Positions 1 to 9,494 of a stretch of 64,000 bases of DNA are shown here, piece after piece. Each line of letters begins with the position of its first letter. Position 1 is the stretch's first letter. The translations under genes and the position numbers were made by a program. The notes under the pieces were generated by a model, which did not search any database, was not told the DNA's origin, and was given only the letters and a program-made list of their open reading frames with translations. Origin of the DNA: an uncultured Bacilli bacterium (lineage in GTDB: Bacteria > Bacillota_I > Bacilli_A > RF39 > UBA660); contig CAKOSE010000003.1 of the NCBI GenBank assembly GCA_934102055.1, forward strand, positions 13,915 to 77,914, given 5' to 3'.

Positions 1-2079
1 AGTAAAGGGTTACTTATAAAAGATAATCTTTTTGAGGACTTTATTAAAGATAAAGAGATTATTTTTTATGATTATCGTTCTTTTTCTTGTCTTGAAAAAA
101 ATATGATCTCTCATCTTAAAAAATCTAACAAGTGTATTATTACATCTTCTAAGTCACCAAGTTATAAACATGTTGTTTATGAATTTGATACTATTTTTGA
201 AGAAGTTGAATATGTCGCGAAAGAAATTTCTAGACTGATATCTTCCTCAGTTAGTCTATCTAATATTAAACTTACCAATGTTAATAGTGATTATTATGAT
301 ATAATTACTAGAGTTTTTTCTATGTATAATTTAAGAGTTAATTTTGATAATAACAAGTTAATTTCTACAAAAGTTGCAAAAGATTTTTTGGTTATGGAAG
401 GCTCTATAAGTGAGAGAATTAATGTCCTTTCAGAAAAGTATAAAAATTCTAAAGTTTTAGATAAAATCATTTCTATTTGTAACAAGTGCATATCCTTTGA
501 AAATATCTCTATAGTTAATGAGATGATTAGTTATGATTTTAAAAACACTTATCTTGAAGAGGATATATACAAAAACACCATCGAAGTTATCGATTACTTA
601 AATGATTATATTAGTGATGAAATGTATGTATTTATGCTATCTTTTCAAAATGATGTTCCAGTTATATATAAAGATGAAGATTTTATAACTGATAATATCA
701 AAAATGATGTTCTTTTAGATTCTACTTTTGAGAGAAACAAAATATCTAAAAAAGTATGTAAAGAAGCAATCTCTAGTATTCGCAATCTTACTATTACTTA
801 TAAAAACAGTTCCCCAGCTGGAGTATTTTATCCTTCTAATCTAATTGGAGATATGGATATGTCTGTTATTAAACCTGATAATCTTTATAATGAAAGTTAT
901 AGTAAATTATCAGATATGGTTAACCTTTCTAAAGGACTTGATAGCTACTTAAAAACCGGAGAAGTTACCAGTTCATTAAAGCTGCTATATAATAGTTATG
1001 ATGATATTAGCTATAACAGTTATGACAATAGTTTTACTGGAGTTTCCAAAAACTTACTTATGGATTATTTTTCAAAAGGTTATAATTTATCTTATTCTAG
1101 CATGGATTCATTTTATAAATGTCCATTTAGATATTACTTATCTCATGTTCTTAAACTTGATATATACGAAGAAAGATTTGAAGCCTACATAGGAAGTTTG
1201 TTTCATTACGTCCTTGAAAAAGCTTTAAAATGTGGAGGAGAAGTTTCATTTTACATTGATGAATTTATCAGTAATAGTGATAAATCATTAACTAAAAAAG
1301 AAGAATTTTTTATAAAAAAACTATCTAAATCTCTTGAGTTTATTCATAAGACAATTTTAGATCATTTAGATAATTCTAATCTTAAAAACATGCTTTTTGA
1401 AGAAAGAGTAGTAGTAACAAAAGATAAAGATGTCTCTGTAACCTTTAAAGGATTTATAGATAAAATTATGTATGAAGAAAAAGAAGGCTCTACTATCGTT
1501 GCTATTATTGATTATAAGACAGGTTCAGCAGATATTAATCTTGGTTATGTTCCTTATGGTCTTTCTATGCAGCTTCCTGTTTATTTGTACCTTGCTAAAA
1601 ATAGTAACAAACTTAAAAACATCAAGTTTGCAGGTTTCTATTTGCAAAGAATACTTTCGGGACCTTATAATATTTCCTCTAAAATGAGTCTAGAAGATCA
1701 AAAAAGAGATAGCCTCCTTTTAAATGGTTACTCTAATATAGATCAAGACACCCTTTATGAATTTGATAAAACCTATAAAATGAGTAAGTATATTAAGTCT
1801 ATGAAAGTTTTAAATAATGGTAACTTCTTCAAGTATTCCAAAGTACTTACTGATGAAGAAATAGAAGTTTTAATTAACATGGTTGATGATAAAATTGATA
1901 ATTCTATTACTCTTATTAACAATGGTTGTTTCAACATAAGCCCTAAAAGAACAGAAAAAGAAATGCTTGGATGTAAGTTCTGTAAATATAATGATATTTG
2001 TTTTAAAGAATCAAAAGATGACGTTTATATAACAATAGATAAAGATTTATCATATTTAGGAGGTGATGATAATGCCTAA
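1..2079 (+). CDS. addB: AddB, ATP-dependent helicase/nuclease subunit B (5' end cut by window)
   Basis: This is the C-terminal part of AddB. The frame is open from base 1, so the start lies upstream of the window. AddB pairs with AddA to resect double-strand breaks and recognise Chi. The visible part holds the C-terminal PD-(D/E)XK nuclease (IIDYKTGS near 1505-1530) preceded by GSLFHYVLEKAL. It also has the four-cysteine Fe-S signature: one Cys in FYKCPFRYY (codon 1120) and three near the C-terminus (codons 1972, 1981, 1999; spacing C-x2-C-x5-C). The adjacent addA overlaps its last 8 bases, the usual addBA order. The first in-window ATG (103) is only an internal methionine. Confidence 0.93.
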   Translation, partial: SKGLLIKDNLFEDFIKDKEIIFYDYRSFSCLEKNMISHLKKSNKCIITSSKSPSYKHVVYEFDTIFEEVEYVAKEISRLISSSVSLSNIKLTNVNSDYYDIITRVFSMYNLRVNFDNNKLISTKVAKDFLVMEGSISERINVLSEKYKNSKVLDKIISICNKCISFENISIVNEMISYDFKNTYLEEDIYKNTIEVIDYLNDYISDEMYVFMLSFQNDVPVIYKDEDFITDNIKNDVLLDSTFERNKISKKVCKEAISSIRNLTITYKNSSPAGVFYPSNLIGDMDMSVIKPDNLYNESYSKLSDMVNLSKGLDSYLKTGEVTSSLKLLYNSYDDISYNSYDNSFTGVSKNLLMDYFSKGYNLSYSSMDSFYKCPFRYYLSHVLKLDIYEERFEAYIGSLFHYVLEKALKCGGEVSFYIDEFISNSDKSLTKKEEFFIKKLSKSLEFIHKTILDHLDNSNLKNMLFEERVVVTKDKDVSVTFKGFIDKIMYEEKEGSTIVAIIDYKTGSADINLGYVPYGLSMQLPVYLYLAKNSNKLKNIKFAGFYLQRILSGPYNISSKMSLEDQKRDSLLLNGYSNIDQDTLYEFDKTYKMSKYIKSMKVLNNGNFFKYSKVLTDEEIEVLINMVDDKIDNSITLINNGCFNISPKRTEKEMLGCKFCKYNDICFKESKDDVYITIDKDLSYLGGDDNA

Positions 2080-5000
2080 GTGGACTTTAGAGCAACAAGA
2101 AGCAATAGATAAAGAAGGTAAAAATATAATAGTTTCTGCAGGAGCAGGATCAGGTAAAACAGCAGTACTTACTGCAAGAGTAATTAGAAAATTAAAAGAC
2201 GGTATTGATGTTAATAAATTACTTGTTCTAACCTTTACAAATGAAGCAGCAGGAGAAATGAAAGACAGAATAAGAAAAGCAATAAAAAAAGAAGAATCAT
2301 TAAAAAATCAACTTGATTTTCTTGATAGTGCTTATATCACTACTTTTGATAGTTATGCTTTATCCATTGTAAAAAAATATCATTATTTACTTAATATCTC
2401 CAAAAACATAGGAATAGTTAGTTCTTCTATTATTAATATAAAAAAAGAAGAATTCATAGATATTATTTTTGAAGACTTATACAACAAAGAAGATAAAGAT
2501 TTCTTATCTTTAATCGATTGTTTCTGTCTAAAAGATGATAAAGAAATAAAAAAACAAATTCTTAAAATCAATAATAATCTAGAAGGAAGATATGATAAAA
2601 AAGAATATCTTAATAATTACATTAATAGTTTTTATGATAGGAGCTATGTCAAATCACTAGTAGAGAATTATGTTTCTGTTATATTAGAAAAACAACAGGA
2701 AATAAAGTCTATATATGAAGAAATTTTAACCTTAGAAGATTCAAAAAAAGTTCTTGAATATGAAGAAAAACTATCTTCCTTTATAGCATCAACTACCTAT
2801 GATGATATTAGAAAAAATGTTTGTTTTTATCTGCCTAGAATTGTAAAAAATTCAAAGTGTGAAAAAGAAAAGATTAAAGCCCTAAGAGAAGAACTAAAAG
2901 AATTAACTATATACGAAGACATTAATAGCTTATATGATACTTATATGAGTACTAAATGTTATGTTAAAGTCATTATTAACATAATAAATAAACTTGATGA
3001 AATGATTAGTAATTATAAAAGGAAAAATGATTCTTATGAATTCATTGATATCTCAAAAATGGCTATAGATGTAGTTAAAAATAACAGTGATGTTTGTAGT
3101 GAAATCAAAAACTATTATAATGAAATCATGGTAGATGAATATCAAGATACCAATGATTTACAAGAAACATTTATCAATCTAATAGAAAACAATAATGTAT
3201 ATATGGTAGGGGATATAAAACAGTCCATATATAGATTTAGAAATGCCAATCCAATGATTTTTAAAAACAAGTATAGTGCTTATAGTGATGGAAATACTGG
3301 TATAAAAATTGATTTACTTAAGAATTTCAGATCTAGAAGTGAAGTTCTTGCAGATATTAATAAGATTTTCAATAAAATTATGGATAGTTTTCTAGGAGGA
3401 GCAGATTATACTTTATCTCATCAAATGGTCTTTGGCAATAGCATGTATGATGAACAAAATAGTGACAAAATAAATAATAATCTTGAAATATATAACTACG
3501 ATAGCAAAGAATTTAAAGATTATGACAAGAGTGAAGTAGAAGCATTTATTATTGCAAATGATATAAAAAATAAAGTAAATAATGGATATATGGTCGTAGA
3601 TAAAGAAACCAGCACCTTAAGAAAAGCGAAATATAGTGATTTCTGTATTATTATGGATAGGGGATCCGATTTTGATTTATACAAGAAAATTTTTGAATAC
3701 GAAGATATCCCTTTAGTAGCATATCAAGATGAAAAACTTACCACTTCCTACGATGTATTTATTATTAAAAATTTAGCAAAATTTATCATAAAAATTAAAA
3801 ATAATGAATTCGATAAAGAATTCAAGTATTATTTTATATCCCTTTCTAGAAGCTACTTATATAGAAAGAGTGACGAAGAAATATTTAAGATTTTTAAAGA
3901 TGGATCATTTAAACAAACTTCTTTATACGAAAAAGCAAAGAAAATAGCATATACTCTCGATGATATATCTTGTCATCAGTTTTTAGAAAGTATTTTAAGT
4001 GAGTTTTCCTTTTATGAAAAATGCCTTACATACCATGATATAGATAAAACCCTAATCAGAGTACTTAACTTAAAACAAATTGCATCATCCCTAGAAGATC
4101 TCATATACACACCTTACGATTTTGCCTCTTACCTAGAAGAAATGATTAATAGTGATGAAGAAATTAAATATAAAGTAAACACCAAAGATAACGTCTCTGT
4201 TAAAATTATGAACATTCATAAATCAAAAGGTCTTGAATTTCCTGTATGTTATTTTTCAGGACTTTATAAAAAATTTAATATAAGCGATGTAAGTGAAAAA
4301 TTTAGATACGATAACAAATATGGAATTATTACCCCATATTATAAAGATGGAGTCGGAGACTTATTTACTAAATATATGATCAAAAGCGATTATATAAAAG
4401 AAGAAGTCTCAGAAAAAATCAGACTTCTTTATGTCGCAGTTACCCGTGCTAAAGAAAAAATGATCTTTGTAGGACCTCTAAATGAAGATATATATAATGA
4501 TGAAAAAATAGTAAATAATGACACAAGATTAAAATATAGATCCTTCCTAGATATAATAAACACAGTAAAAGACGAATTCGAAGTCAATATACAAAGTATT
4601 AACAAAGAAGATATATCCATGTCTAAAGACTATAATATGTTTAAAATAAAAGATTTAAAAGTACTAAAAGAGAATATAACACCTATAAACAAACATAATA
4701 TCAAAATAGAAAACAATATAATATCAATGAATAAATTCTCTAAAACAAATACAAAACTTAAAACACAAGAAGAAATAACCAACATGAAAAAAGGAACACA
4801 TATACATTATGTTTTTGAAACAAGTGATTTTATGAATCCTACTAATGAATATGTTTTAAAACTTCTAAAACACAATCTATTCAAAAATATAAAAGATTCA
4901 AAAATATATAAAGAATATGAATTCTATTATGAAGAAAACAACAATTCATATCATGGAATCATAGATTTAATGCTAGTATATAAAGATCATATAGACATAA

Positions 5001-5143
5001 TAGATTACAAACTATATGATGTATCTGACGATAACTATAAAAAACAATTAAACGGTTATAAAAAATATATAGAAAACAAAAGTAGTAAACCAGTTAATGT
5101 TTATTTATACTCTATATACCAAGATATAATCAAAGAATTATAA
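2072..5143 (+). CDS. addA: AddA, ATP-dependent helicase/nuclease subunit A
   Basis: UvrD-like superfamily 1 helicase fused to a C-terminal RecB-type nuclease, the motor subunit of AddAB recombinational repair. Visible motifs are Walker A SAGAGSGKTAV (about residue 22), DExx box VDEYQDTN (about 354), motif VI LLYVAVTRAKEK (about 786) and nuclease core GIIDLML...IIDYK (about 962-980). Length is about 1023 aa; Bacillus AddA is about 1230, so this is a compact version. GTG 2063 and ATG 2066 are in frame, but the AGGAGG box at 2058-2063 is 8 nt from ATG 2072, so 2072 is chosen. It is translationally coupled to addB. A terminator follows at 5204. Confidence 0.95.
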   Translation: MPKWTLEQQEAIDKEGKNIIVSAGAGSGKTAVLTARVIRKLKDGIDVNKLLVLTFTNEAAGEMKDRIRKAIKKEESLKNQLDFLDSAYITTFDSYALSIVKKYHYLLNISKNIGIVSSSIINIKKEEFIDIIFEDLYNKEDKDFLSLIDCFCLKDDKEIKKQILKINNNLEGRYDKKEYLNNYINSFYDRSYVKSLVENYVSVILEKQQEIKSIYEEILTLEDSKKVLEYEEKLSSFIASTTYDDIRKNVCFYLPRIVKNSKCEKEKIKALREELKELTIYEDINSLYDTYMSTKCYVKVIINIINKLDEMISNYKRKNDSYEFIDISKMAIDVVKNNSDVCSEIKNYYNEIMVDEYQDTNDLQETFINLIENNNVYMVGDIKQSIYRFRNANPMIFKNKYSAYSDGNTGIKIDLLKNFRSRSEVLADINKIFNKIMDSFLGGADYTLSHQMVFGNSMYDEQNSDKINNNLEIYNYDSKEFKDYDKSEVEAFIIANDIKNKVNNGYMVVDKETSTLRKAKYSDFCIIMDRGSDFDLYKKIFEYEDIPLVAYQDEKLTTSYDVFIIKNLAKFIIKIKNNEFDKEFKYYFISLSRSYLYRKSDEEIFKIFKDGSFKQTSLYEKAKKIAYTLDDISCHQFLESILSEFSFYEKCLTYHDIDKTLIRVLNLKQIASSLEDLIYTPYDFASYLEEMINSDEEIKYKVNTKDNVSVKIMNIHKSKGLEFPVCYFSGLYKKFNISDVSEKFRYDNKYGIITPYYKDGVGDLFTKYMIKSDYIKEEVSEKIRLLYVAVTRAKEKMIFVGPLNEDIYNDEKIVNNDTRLKYRSFLDIINTVKDEFEVNIQSINKEDISMSKDYNMFKIKDLKVLKENITPINKHNIKIENNIISMNKFSKTNTKLKTQEEITNMKKGTHIHYVFETSDFMNPTNEYVLKLLKHNLFKNIKDSKIYKEYEFYYEENNNSYHGIIDLMLVYKDHIDIIDYKLYDVSDDNYKKQLNGYKKYIENKSSKPVNVYLYSIYQDIIKEL

Positions 5144-5203
5144 CAAGATCTAAATATAAATTAATTATTATTTTTGTAAAATTTACGTAAAAGTTACAGT
5201 TCA

Positions 5204-5243
5204 GACTAGATAATAAGTAAAAAATTATTTATCTAGTCTTTTT
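5204..5243 (+). terminator. Terminator after addA
   Basis: A 10-bp perfect stem pairs 5204-5213 (GACTAGATAA) with 5229-5238, followed by a run of five T. It ends the addBA transcript. Confidence 0.75.
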
Positions 5244-5252
5244 ATTATTAAC

Positions 5253-5412
5253 TATACTATAGTAATAGTTCAGACGCTGGGGTGTTTTTCTCAAACGATC
5301 ATAATGGCGTTTCCAATGGCAGTAGTTCCTCTCGCCTCATAATAACCCCATAAATACCTATAACTAAATAACAGTCCTATAAAACTACAAAAGTAATTTT
5401 ATAAGACTTTTT
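5253..5412 (+). ncRNA. Candidate small structured RNA between two terminators
   Basis: The gap between addA and the phosphoketolase (5144-5507) has no credible ORF. Bases 5265-5350 are clearly more GC-rich than the surroundings. They contain a closing helix TGGGGT (5278-5283) with ACCCCA (5345-5350) and an inner GGCG/CGCC pairing. A Rho-independent terminator follows: 5373-5384 pairs with 5397-5408 (11 of 12), then a T run to 5412. A weak -10-like TATACT is at 5253-5258 with no good -35. Because addA has its own terminator upstream, the segment looks like an independent transcript. It matches no riboswitch or small-RNA consensus I know (not T-box, SRP, tmRNA or RNase P). It could also be a leader attenuator for the phosphoketolase. 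Confidence 0.4.
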
Positions 5413-5510
5413 CTATGCAAACATATTTTCTCTTTTTTATGAAAACTTTCTTTTATTATTTATTTTTTATCTGTTATAGGATATAATTAATACATGATAG
5501 GAGGAATATG

Positions 5511-7820
5511 ATGGGAAGAGTTCTAAGTGATACTGAGCTTAATGCTTTAAATTGTTATTGGATGGCTACAAATTATTTATCCTTATGTCAGCTTTATTTA
5601 TGGGATAATGTACTGCTTAAAAGACCTTTAACTATTTCTGATATAAAACCTAAAGTTATTGGTCATTGGGGTACTGCTCCAGGACAAAACTTTATTTATG
5701 CCCACTTAAACAGAATAGTAAAAAAATATGATTATGATGTCATGTATATATCTGGTCCTGGTCACGGAGGAGAGGCCATGATCGCTAATTCTTATTTAGA
5801 AGAAGTTTATTCTAAATTTTATCCAGAAATTACTTTAGATGAATCTGGTCTTACAAAACTATGTAAAAGATTTAGCTTTCCAGGAGGAGTATCTTCTCAT
5901 GTTGCCCCAGATGTTCCTGGTTCTATAAACGAGGGTGGGGAACTTGGATATAGTTTATCTCATGCGTATGGTGCAGTTTTAGACAACAAAGATTTATACG
6001 CAGTATGTGTTATAGGAGATGGCGAAGCAGAAACAGGACCCCTTGCAGCATCTTGGAATATTAACAAAATAATCAATCCAAAAAATGATGGTATGGTTTT
6101 ACCAATTCTTCATTTAAACGGTTATAAAATTGCCAATCCTACCATCATGGGAAGAATGACAGATAAAGAACTAACCAATTTATTTACAGGATATGGCTAT
6201 AAACCTTATATAGTCTCAGGCAGTGATCCACGTTACATGCACGAAGAAATGGCAAATGTTCTTGAAAAAGTATTTAACGATTTTTCTTTTATAAAACGTG
6301 GCTCTTCCATTAAATATCCTATGATTATACTAAGAAGTCCTAAAGGCTGGGGATGTCCTAAAGAATTTAATGGAAAACCCATCGAAGGAACCTTTCGTTC
6401 CCACCAAATACCTATTACAGTTACTGACGATGAATCCCTAAAGATCCTTGAAAAATGGCTTTTATCTTACAAACCAAGTATGCTCTTTAATCCAGATGGT
6501 TCGCTTAAATCATTTATAAAAGATACATTACCTAGATTCAACAAGAGAATTAGTTTTAATAAAAGTGCAAACGGAGGCCTTTTAAGAGAAAAACTAAATT
6601 GTCCTGATTTCAAAGAATATGCCATTTCTGTAAAACCTTTTGAAACCAAATGTAGTGATATGATGGTTCTAGGTTCCTATGTTAGAGACCTAATTAGACT
6701 TAACTCTGATAAATTCAAAGTATTTGGTCCAGATGAAGCCTTGTCAAACAGACTTAACCACGTCTTTGAAGTCACAGATAGAAAATGGAACAGTAAAACT
6801 TATCCCTATGATGAATTCCTATCCGTTAATGGTTCTGTTATAGATTCAATTTTATCAGAACATGTTTGCGAAGGATTACTTGAAGGATATCTCCTAACAG
6901 GAAGACATGGTTTCATGCATTCTTATGAAGCCTTTATTAGAATTATAGATTCCATGACAAGTCAACATGCAAAATGGCTTAAAGTAACAAAAGACTTATC
7001 TTGGAGAGAACCTATATCTTCCTTAAATTACGTTTTATCCTCTCATATATGGCAACAAGATCATAATGGATTTACCCATCAAGATCCAGGATTCCTAAAC
7101 CATGTTGCAACAAAAAAAGCATCCATCAGCAGAATTTATCTACCAATAGATGCCAATACATTACTATCAGTATTTGATCACGTTGTTAAGACAAAAGATT
7201 ATATCAATGTAGTGGTAGCATCTAAACATATTAGCAACCAATGGCTTTCTATGAAAGATGCCATTAAACATTGTAAAGAAGGACTTGGCGAACTAAACTT
7301 TATAAGTGATAAATGTGATGATCCAGATCTAGTTCTTGTATCATGTGGGGATACCCCAAATATTGAAATTATCGCCGCAAAAAGAATCATTGATAAGTTT
7401 TTAGACATAAAAACAAGAGTTATCAATGTTGTTGACTTAATGAGACTTCAATCATCAACTGATCATCCCCATGGAATAAGTGATTCAGCATATGACAAAT
7501 TATTTACTAAAGATAAACCTATCATATTTGCTTTTCACGGTTATCCTAACTTAATCCATTTACTTACTTATAAAAGAACTAACAGAAATATTCACGTTCA
7601 CGGCTATAAAGAAGAGGGGACTATAACCACTCCATTTGATATGCGTGTCCAAAATGAAATAGATAGATATCATCTCGTACTTAGTGCCATTAAATATCTT
7701 AATATCCCGTCATCAGAAAAGAAAAACATCACAAATTATTGTAATGATAAACTAAAAGAACATCACGATTACATAAGAGAGCATGGTGTTGATATGCCAA
7801 GCGTTAATGAACTTACATAA
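5511..7820 (+). CDS. xfp: Xylulose-5-phosphate/fructose-6-phosphate phosphoketolase
   Basis: A ThDP-dependent cytosolic enzyme that splits xylulose-5-P (and/or fructose-6-P) with phosphate to acetyl-phosphate plus glyceraldehyde-3-P (or erythrose-4-P). Family signatures are GHWGTAPGQNFIYAHLNR near the N-terminus, GPGHGG, the ThDP/Mg motif IGDGEAETGPLA and the central SHIWQQDHNGFTHQDPG. The length of about 769 aa is near the usual 790. Two consecutive ATGs (5508, 5511) are possible; AGGAGG at 5499-5504 favours 5511. Transketolase (39291) could supply its pentose substrate. A -10-like TATAAT lies at 5482-5487. Substrate preference cannot be read from the sequence. Confidence 0.96.
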   Translation: MGRVLSDTELNALNCYWMATNYLSLCQLYLWDNVLLKRPLTISDIKPKVIGHWGTAPGQNFIYAHLNRIVKKYDYDVMYISGPGHGGEAMIANSYLEEVYSKFYPEITLDESGLTKLCKRFSFPGGVSSHVAPDVPGSINEGGELGYSLSHAYGAVLDNKDLYAVCVIGDGEAETGPLAASWNINKIINPKNDGMVLPILHLNGYKIANPTIMGRMTDKELTNLFTGYGYKPYIVSGSDPRYMHEEMANVLEKVFNDFSFIKRGSSIKYPMIILRSPKGWGCPKEFNGKPIEGTFRSHQIPITVTDDESLKILEKWLLSYKPSMLFNPDGSLKSFIKDTLPRFNKRISFNKSANGGLLREKLNCPDFKEYAISVKPFETKCSDMMVLGSYVRDLIRLNSDKFKVFGPDEALSNRLNHVFEVTDRKWNSKTYPYDEFLSVNGSVIDSILSEHVCEGLLEGYLLTGRHGFMHSYEAFIRIIDSMTSQHAKWLKVTKDLSWREPISSLNYVLSSHIWQQDHNGFTHQDPGFLNHVATKKASISRIYLPIDANTLLSVFDHVVKTKDYINVVVASKHISNQWLSMKDAIKHCKEGLGELNFISDKCDDPDLVLVSCGDTPNIEIIAAKRIIDKFLDIKTRVINVVDLMRLQSSTDHPHGISDSAYDKLFTKDKPIIFAFHGYPNLIHLLTYKRTNRNIHVHGYKEEGTITTPFDMRVQNEIDRYHLVLSAIKYLNIPSSEKKNITNYCNDKLKEHHDYIREHGVDMPSVNELT

Positions 7821-7829
7821 AAATATAAA

Positions 7830-7857
7830 AAACTAAAGGGCTTCATCTCTTTAGTTT
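7830..7857. terminator. Bidirectional terminator, xfp and lytTR
   Basis: Perfect 9-bp stem AAACTAAAG (7830-7838) with CTTTAGTTT (7849-7857). It is flanked by A runs on the left and T runs on the right, so it can serve both convergent genes. The minus-strand stop codon (7851-7853) lies inside the right arm. Confidence 0.75.
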
Positions 7858-8561
7858 ATCATTTTTTCCTTATATAATCGCATCTTTAAAATTGGTCTTT
7901 TATCTCTTGCTATCATATCAGTTTCCAAATTCTCAAAATAAACAATACTATTAGTGGTATCATATTTCTTAATTGTTGCAAGATTTATTATACAACTTCT
8001 ATGAGTTTTCATAAAAAGTGATAAATCAAGTTTTTCTTCTAATCCATTTATAGTTTCTTTAATCGTAAATGTATCATTTTTTGTATGAATTATACAATAA
8101 TTTTGATTATTTCCCTTTTCTATATAATAAATACTACTATATGGTATTTTAAAAAGTTCTCCATTTAGATGAAAATTTAATGTTTGATCATAATTTAATA
8201 TATTATATGCCTTATATAGTGCCTCTTTTAAAGTATTATTTATTTGACTAGTTTCCTCAATATAATTTAGTATCAACAAATCATTATTAAGTAGATTCAT
8301 CTTTATATTTTCAGTATCACTAACTATTATTATTTGACTAGTCCAGTCATTATTTTCTCTTATCTTTTGTGCTACTTCTAAAGCCTTTTCTATAGAAGAT
8401 TCTCCTAGTATATAAATATTCCTATTATAATTCTCTTGTCTATAATTATCATAATCATATATCTTAAACTTTTCTTCTCTACTTCCTAAAAAATTTAATA
8501 TTGCTATTTCATACTTTTCTCTTAACTCGTATCTTTCTTCTTTTATTATAAAATTAACCAT
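7851..8561 (-). CDS. LytTR-family response regulator with degenerate receiver
   Basis: About 236 aa. The C-terminal LytTR DNA-binding domain is clear: FKIPYSSIYYIEK, then FMKTHRSCIINLATIKKY, typical of AgrA/VirR-type regulators. The N-terminal half has receiver-like length and pattern, but the strand that should carry the phospho-acceptor reads NIYILGES, with Gly where Asp is expected. Phosphorylation control is therefore doubtful. The frame extends to 8651, but only the ATG at 8561 has a ribosome site (GGGGGATATT); the upstream 30 residues look non-coding. It is divergent from the PLC-like gene and no histidine kinase is adjacent. Targets are unknown. Confidence 0.8.
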   Translation of the reverse strand: MVNFIIKEERYELREKYEIAILNFLGSREEKFKIYDYDNYRQENYNRNIYILGESSIEKALEVAQKIRENNDWTSQIIIVSDTENIKMNLLNNDLLILNYIEETSQINNTLKEALYKAYNILNYDQTLNFHLNGELFKIPYSSIYYIEKGNNQNYCIIHTKNDTFTIKETINGLEEKLDLSLFMKTHRSCIINLATIKKYDTTNSIVYFENLETDMIARDKRPILKMRLYKEKMIN

Positions 8562-8742
8562 AATATCCCCCTTAAGTGCAATTTTGGGCACTTGTTTATA
8601 AGTATAACTCACTTTTAAACTTTTGTATGCTAAAATGTTAAAGTTGCACATAAATTGCGTTTAAATGTTTTGTACCATAGTATTTACTTTTGATTTTTTT
8701 CCTATTTTTTGTTAAAATAATTTATAGTGGGGAGGAGATATT

Positions 8743-9417
8743 ATGCCAACACATAAAATGCATATGGCTATTGCTAACAGAGTTAATGAATATTTAAAAC
8801 TAGATGATGATATGGTAATGATAGGTAGTGTTCTTCCGGACTTAACTATGGATAAAAGACATAGAGAAAGTCATTTCAAAAACGGAAAAGAAGGTGTCGA
8901 AGGTACTGCTAATCCTTATAAATTTTTACTAGAATGTAAAAAAGATTTAAGAAACCCTGTTATGGTTGGTTATTTAATCCATTTACTTACTGACAGATAT
9001 TTTAACAGTTACGTTTTTCAAAACTATTATATTTATGACGAGAACACTCACTTAATTGGAATTAGATTTCATGACGAAAAAGTTCTCATGCCAATTGAAA
9101 AAATAAGATATGAAAAACATAGAGATTTTTTTGTCTATGATAAATACCTAGTAGAACATAGCTTAGTCAAGAAGTTTAAAAATATCTCTTGCGTTTCTAA
9201 TATAAAAAACTATTCATTTGCAAAATATGATAAAGATCTAATAAAAAAATACATAGAAAATGCCAATCTTGACATTGACAAGGCTCTTAAAGGTGAATTC
9301 TATAAACAACTTACAAATGATTATAAAGTTATGTCCTTAGAAGAACTTAATAAACAAATGACATTATGTGTTAACCAAATAGTTAAGTTTATGATAGGCT
9401 TAAGAAATGATTGGTAG
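8743..9417 (+). CDS. Zn-dependent phospholipase C-like hydrolase domain protein
   Basis: A 224-aa protein resembling the Zn_dep_PLPC (PF00882) family found in many Firmicutes. It starts MPTHKMHMAIANRV and has IGSVLPDLTMDKRHRESHF and later LIHLLTDRYFNSYV. The spaced His/Asp residues are the expected metal ligands. There is no signal peptide, so it is probably cytosolic and its substrate is unknown. The start is supported by GGGGAGGAGAT just upstream. It is divergent from the LytTR regulator, which might control it. Confidence 0.7.
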   Translation: MPTHKMHMAIANRVNEYLKLDDDMVMIGSVLPDLTMDKRHRESHFKNGKEGVEGTANPYKFLLECKKDLRNPVMVGYLIHLLTDRYFNSYVFQNYYIYDENTHLIGIRFHDEKVLMPIEKIRYEKHRDFFVYDKYLVEHSLVKKFKNISCVSNIKNYSFAKYDKDLIKKYIENANLDIDKALKGEFYKQLTNDYKVMSLEELNKQMTLCVNQIVKFMIGLRNDW

Positions 9418-9421
9418 GGTT

Positions 9422-9450
9422 TTGTATTTTTTAGGAAAGTGTGGTATAAT
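9422..9450 (+). promoter_or_regulatory. Sigma-A-type promoter for the RNase J gene
   Basis: TTGTAT (9422-9427), 17-nt spacer, TATAAT (9445-9450) with an extended TG element just upstream of the -10. Confidence 0.6.
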
Positions 9451-9494
9451 TGATACGTTGCTTACTATGTTGTAAAATTTAGAAAGGAGATAAT

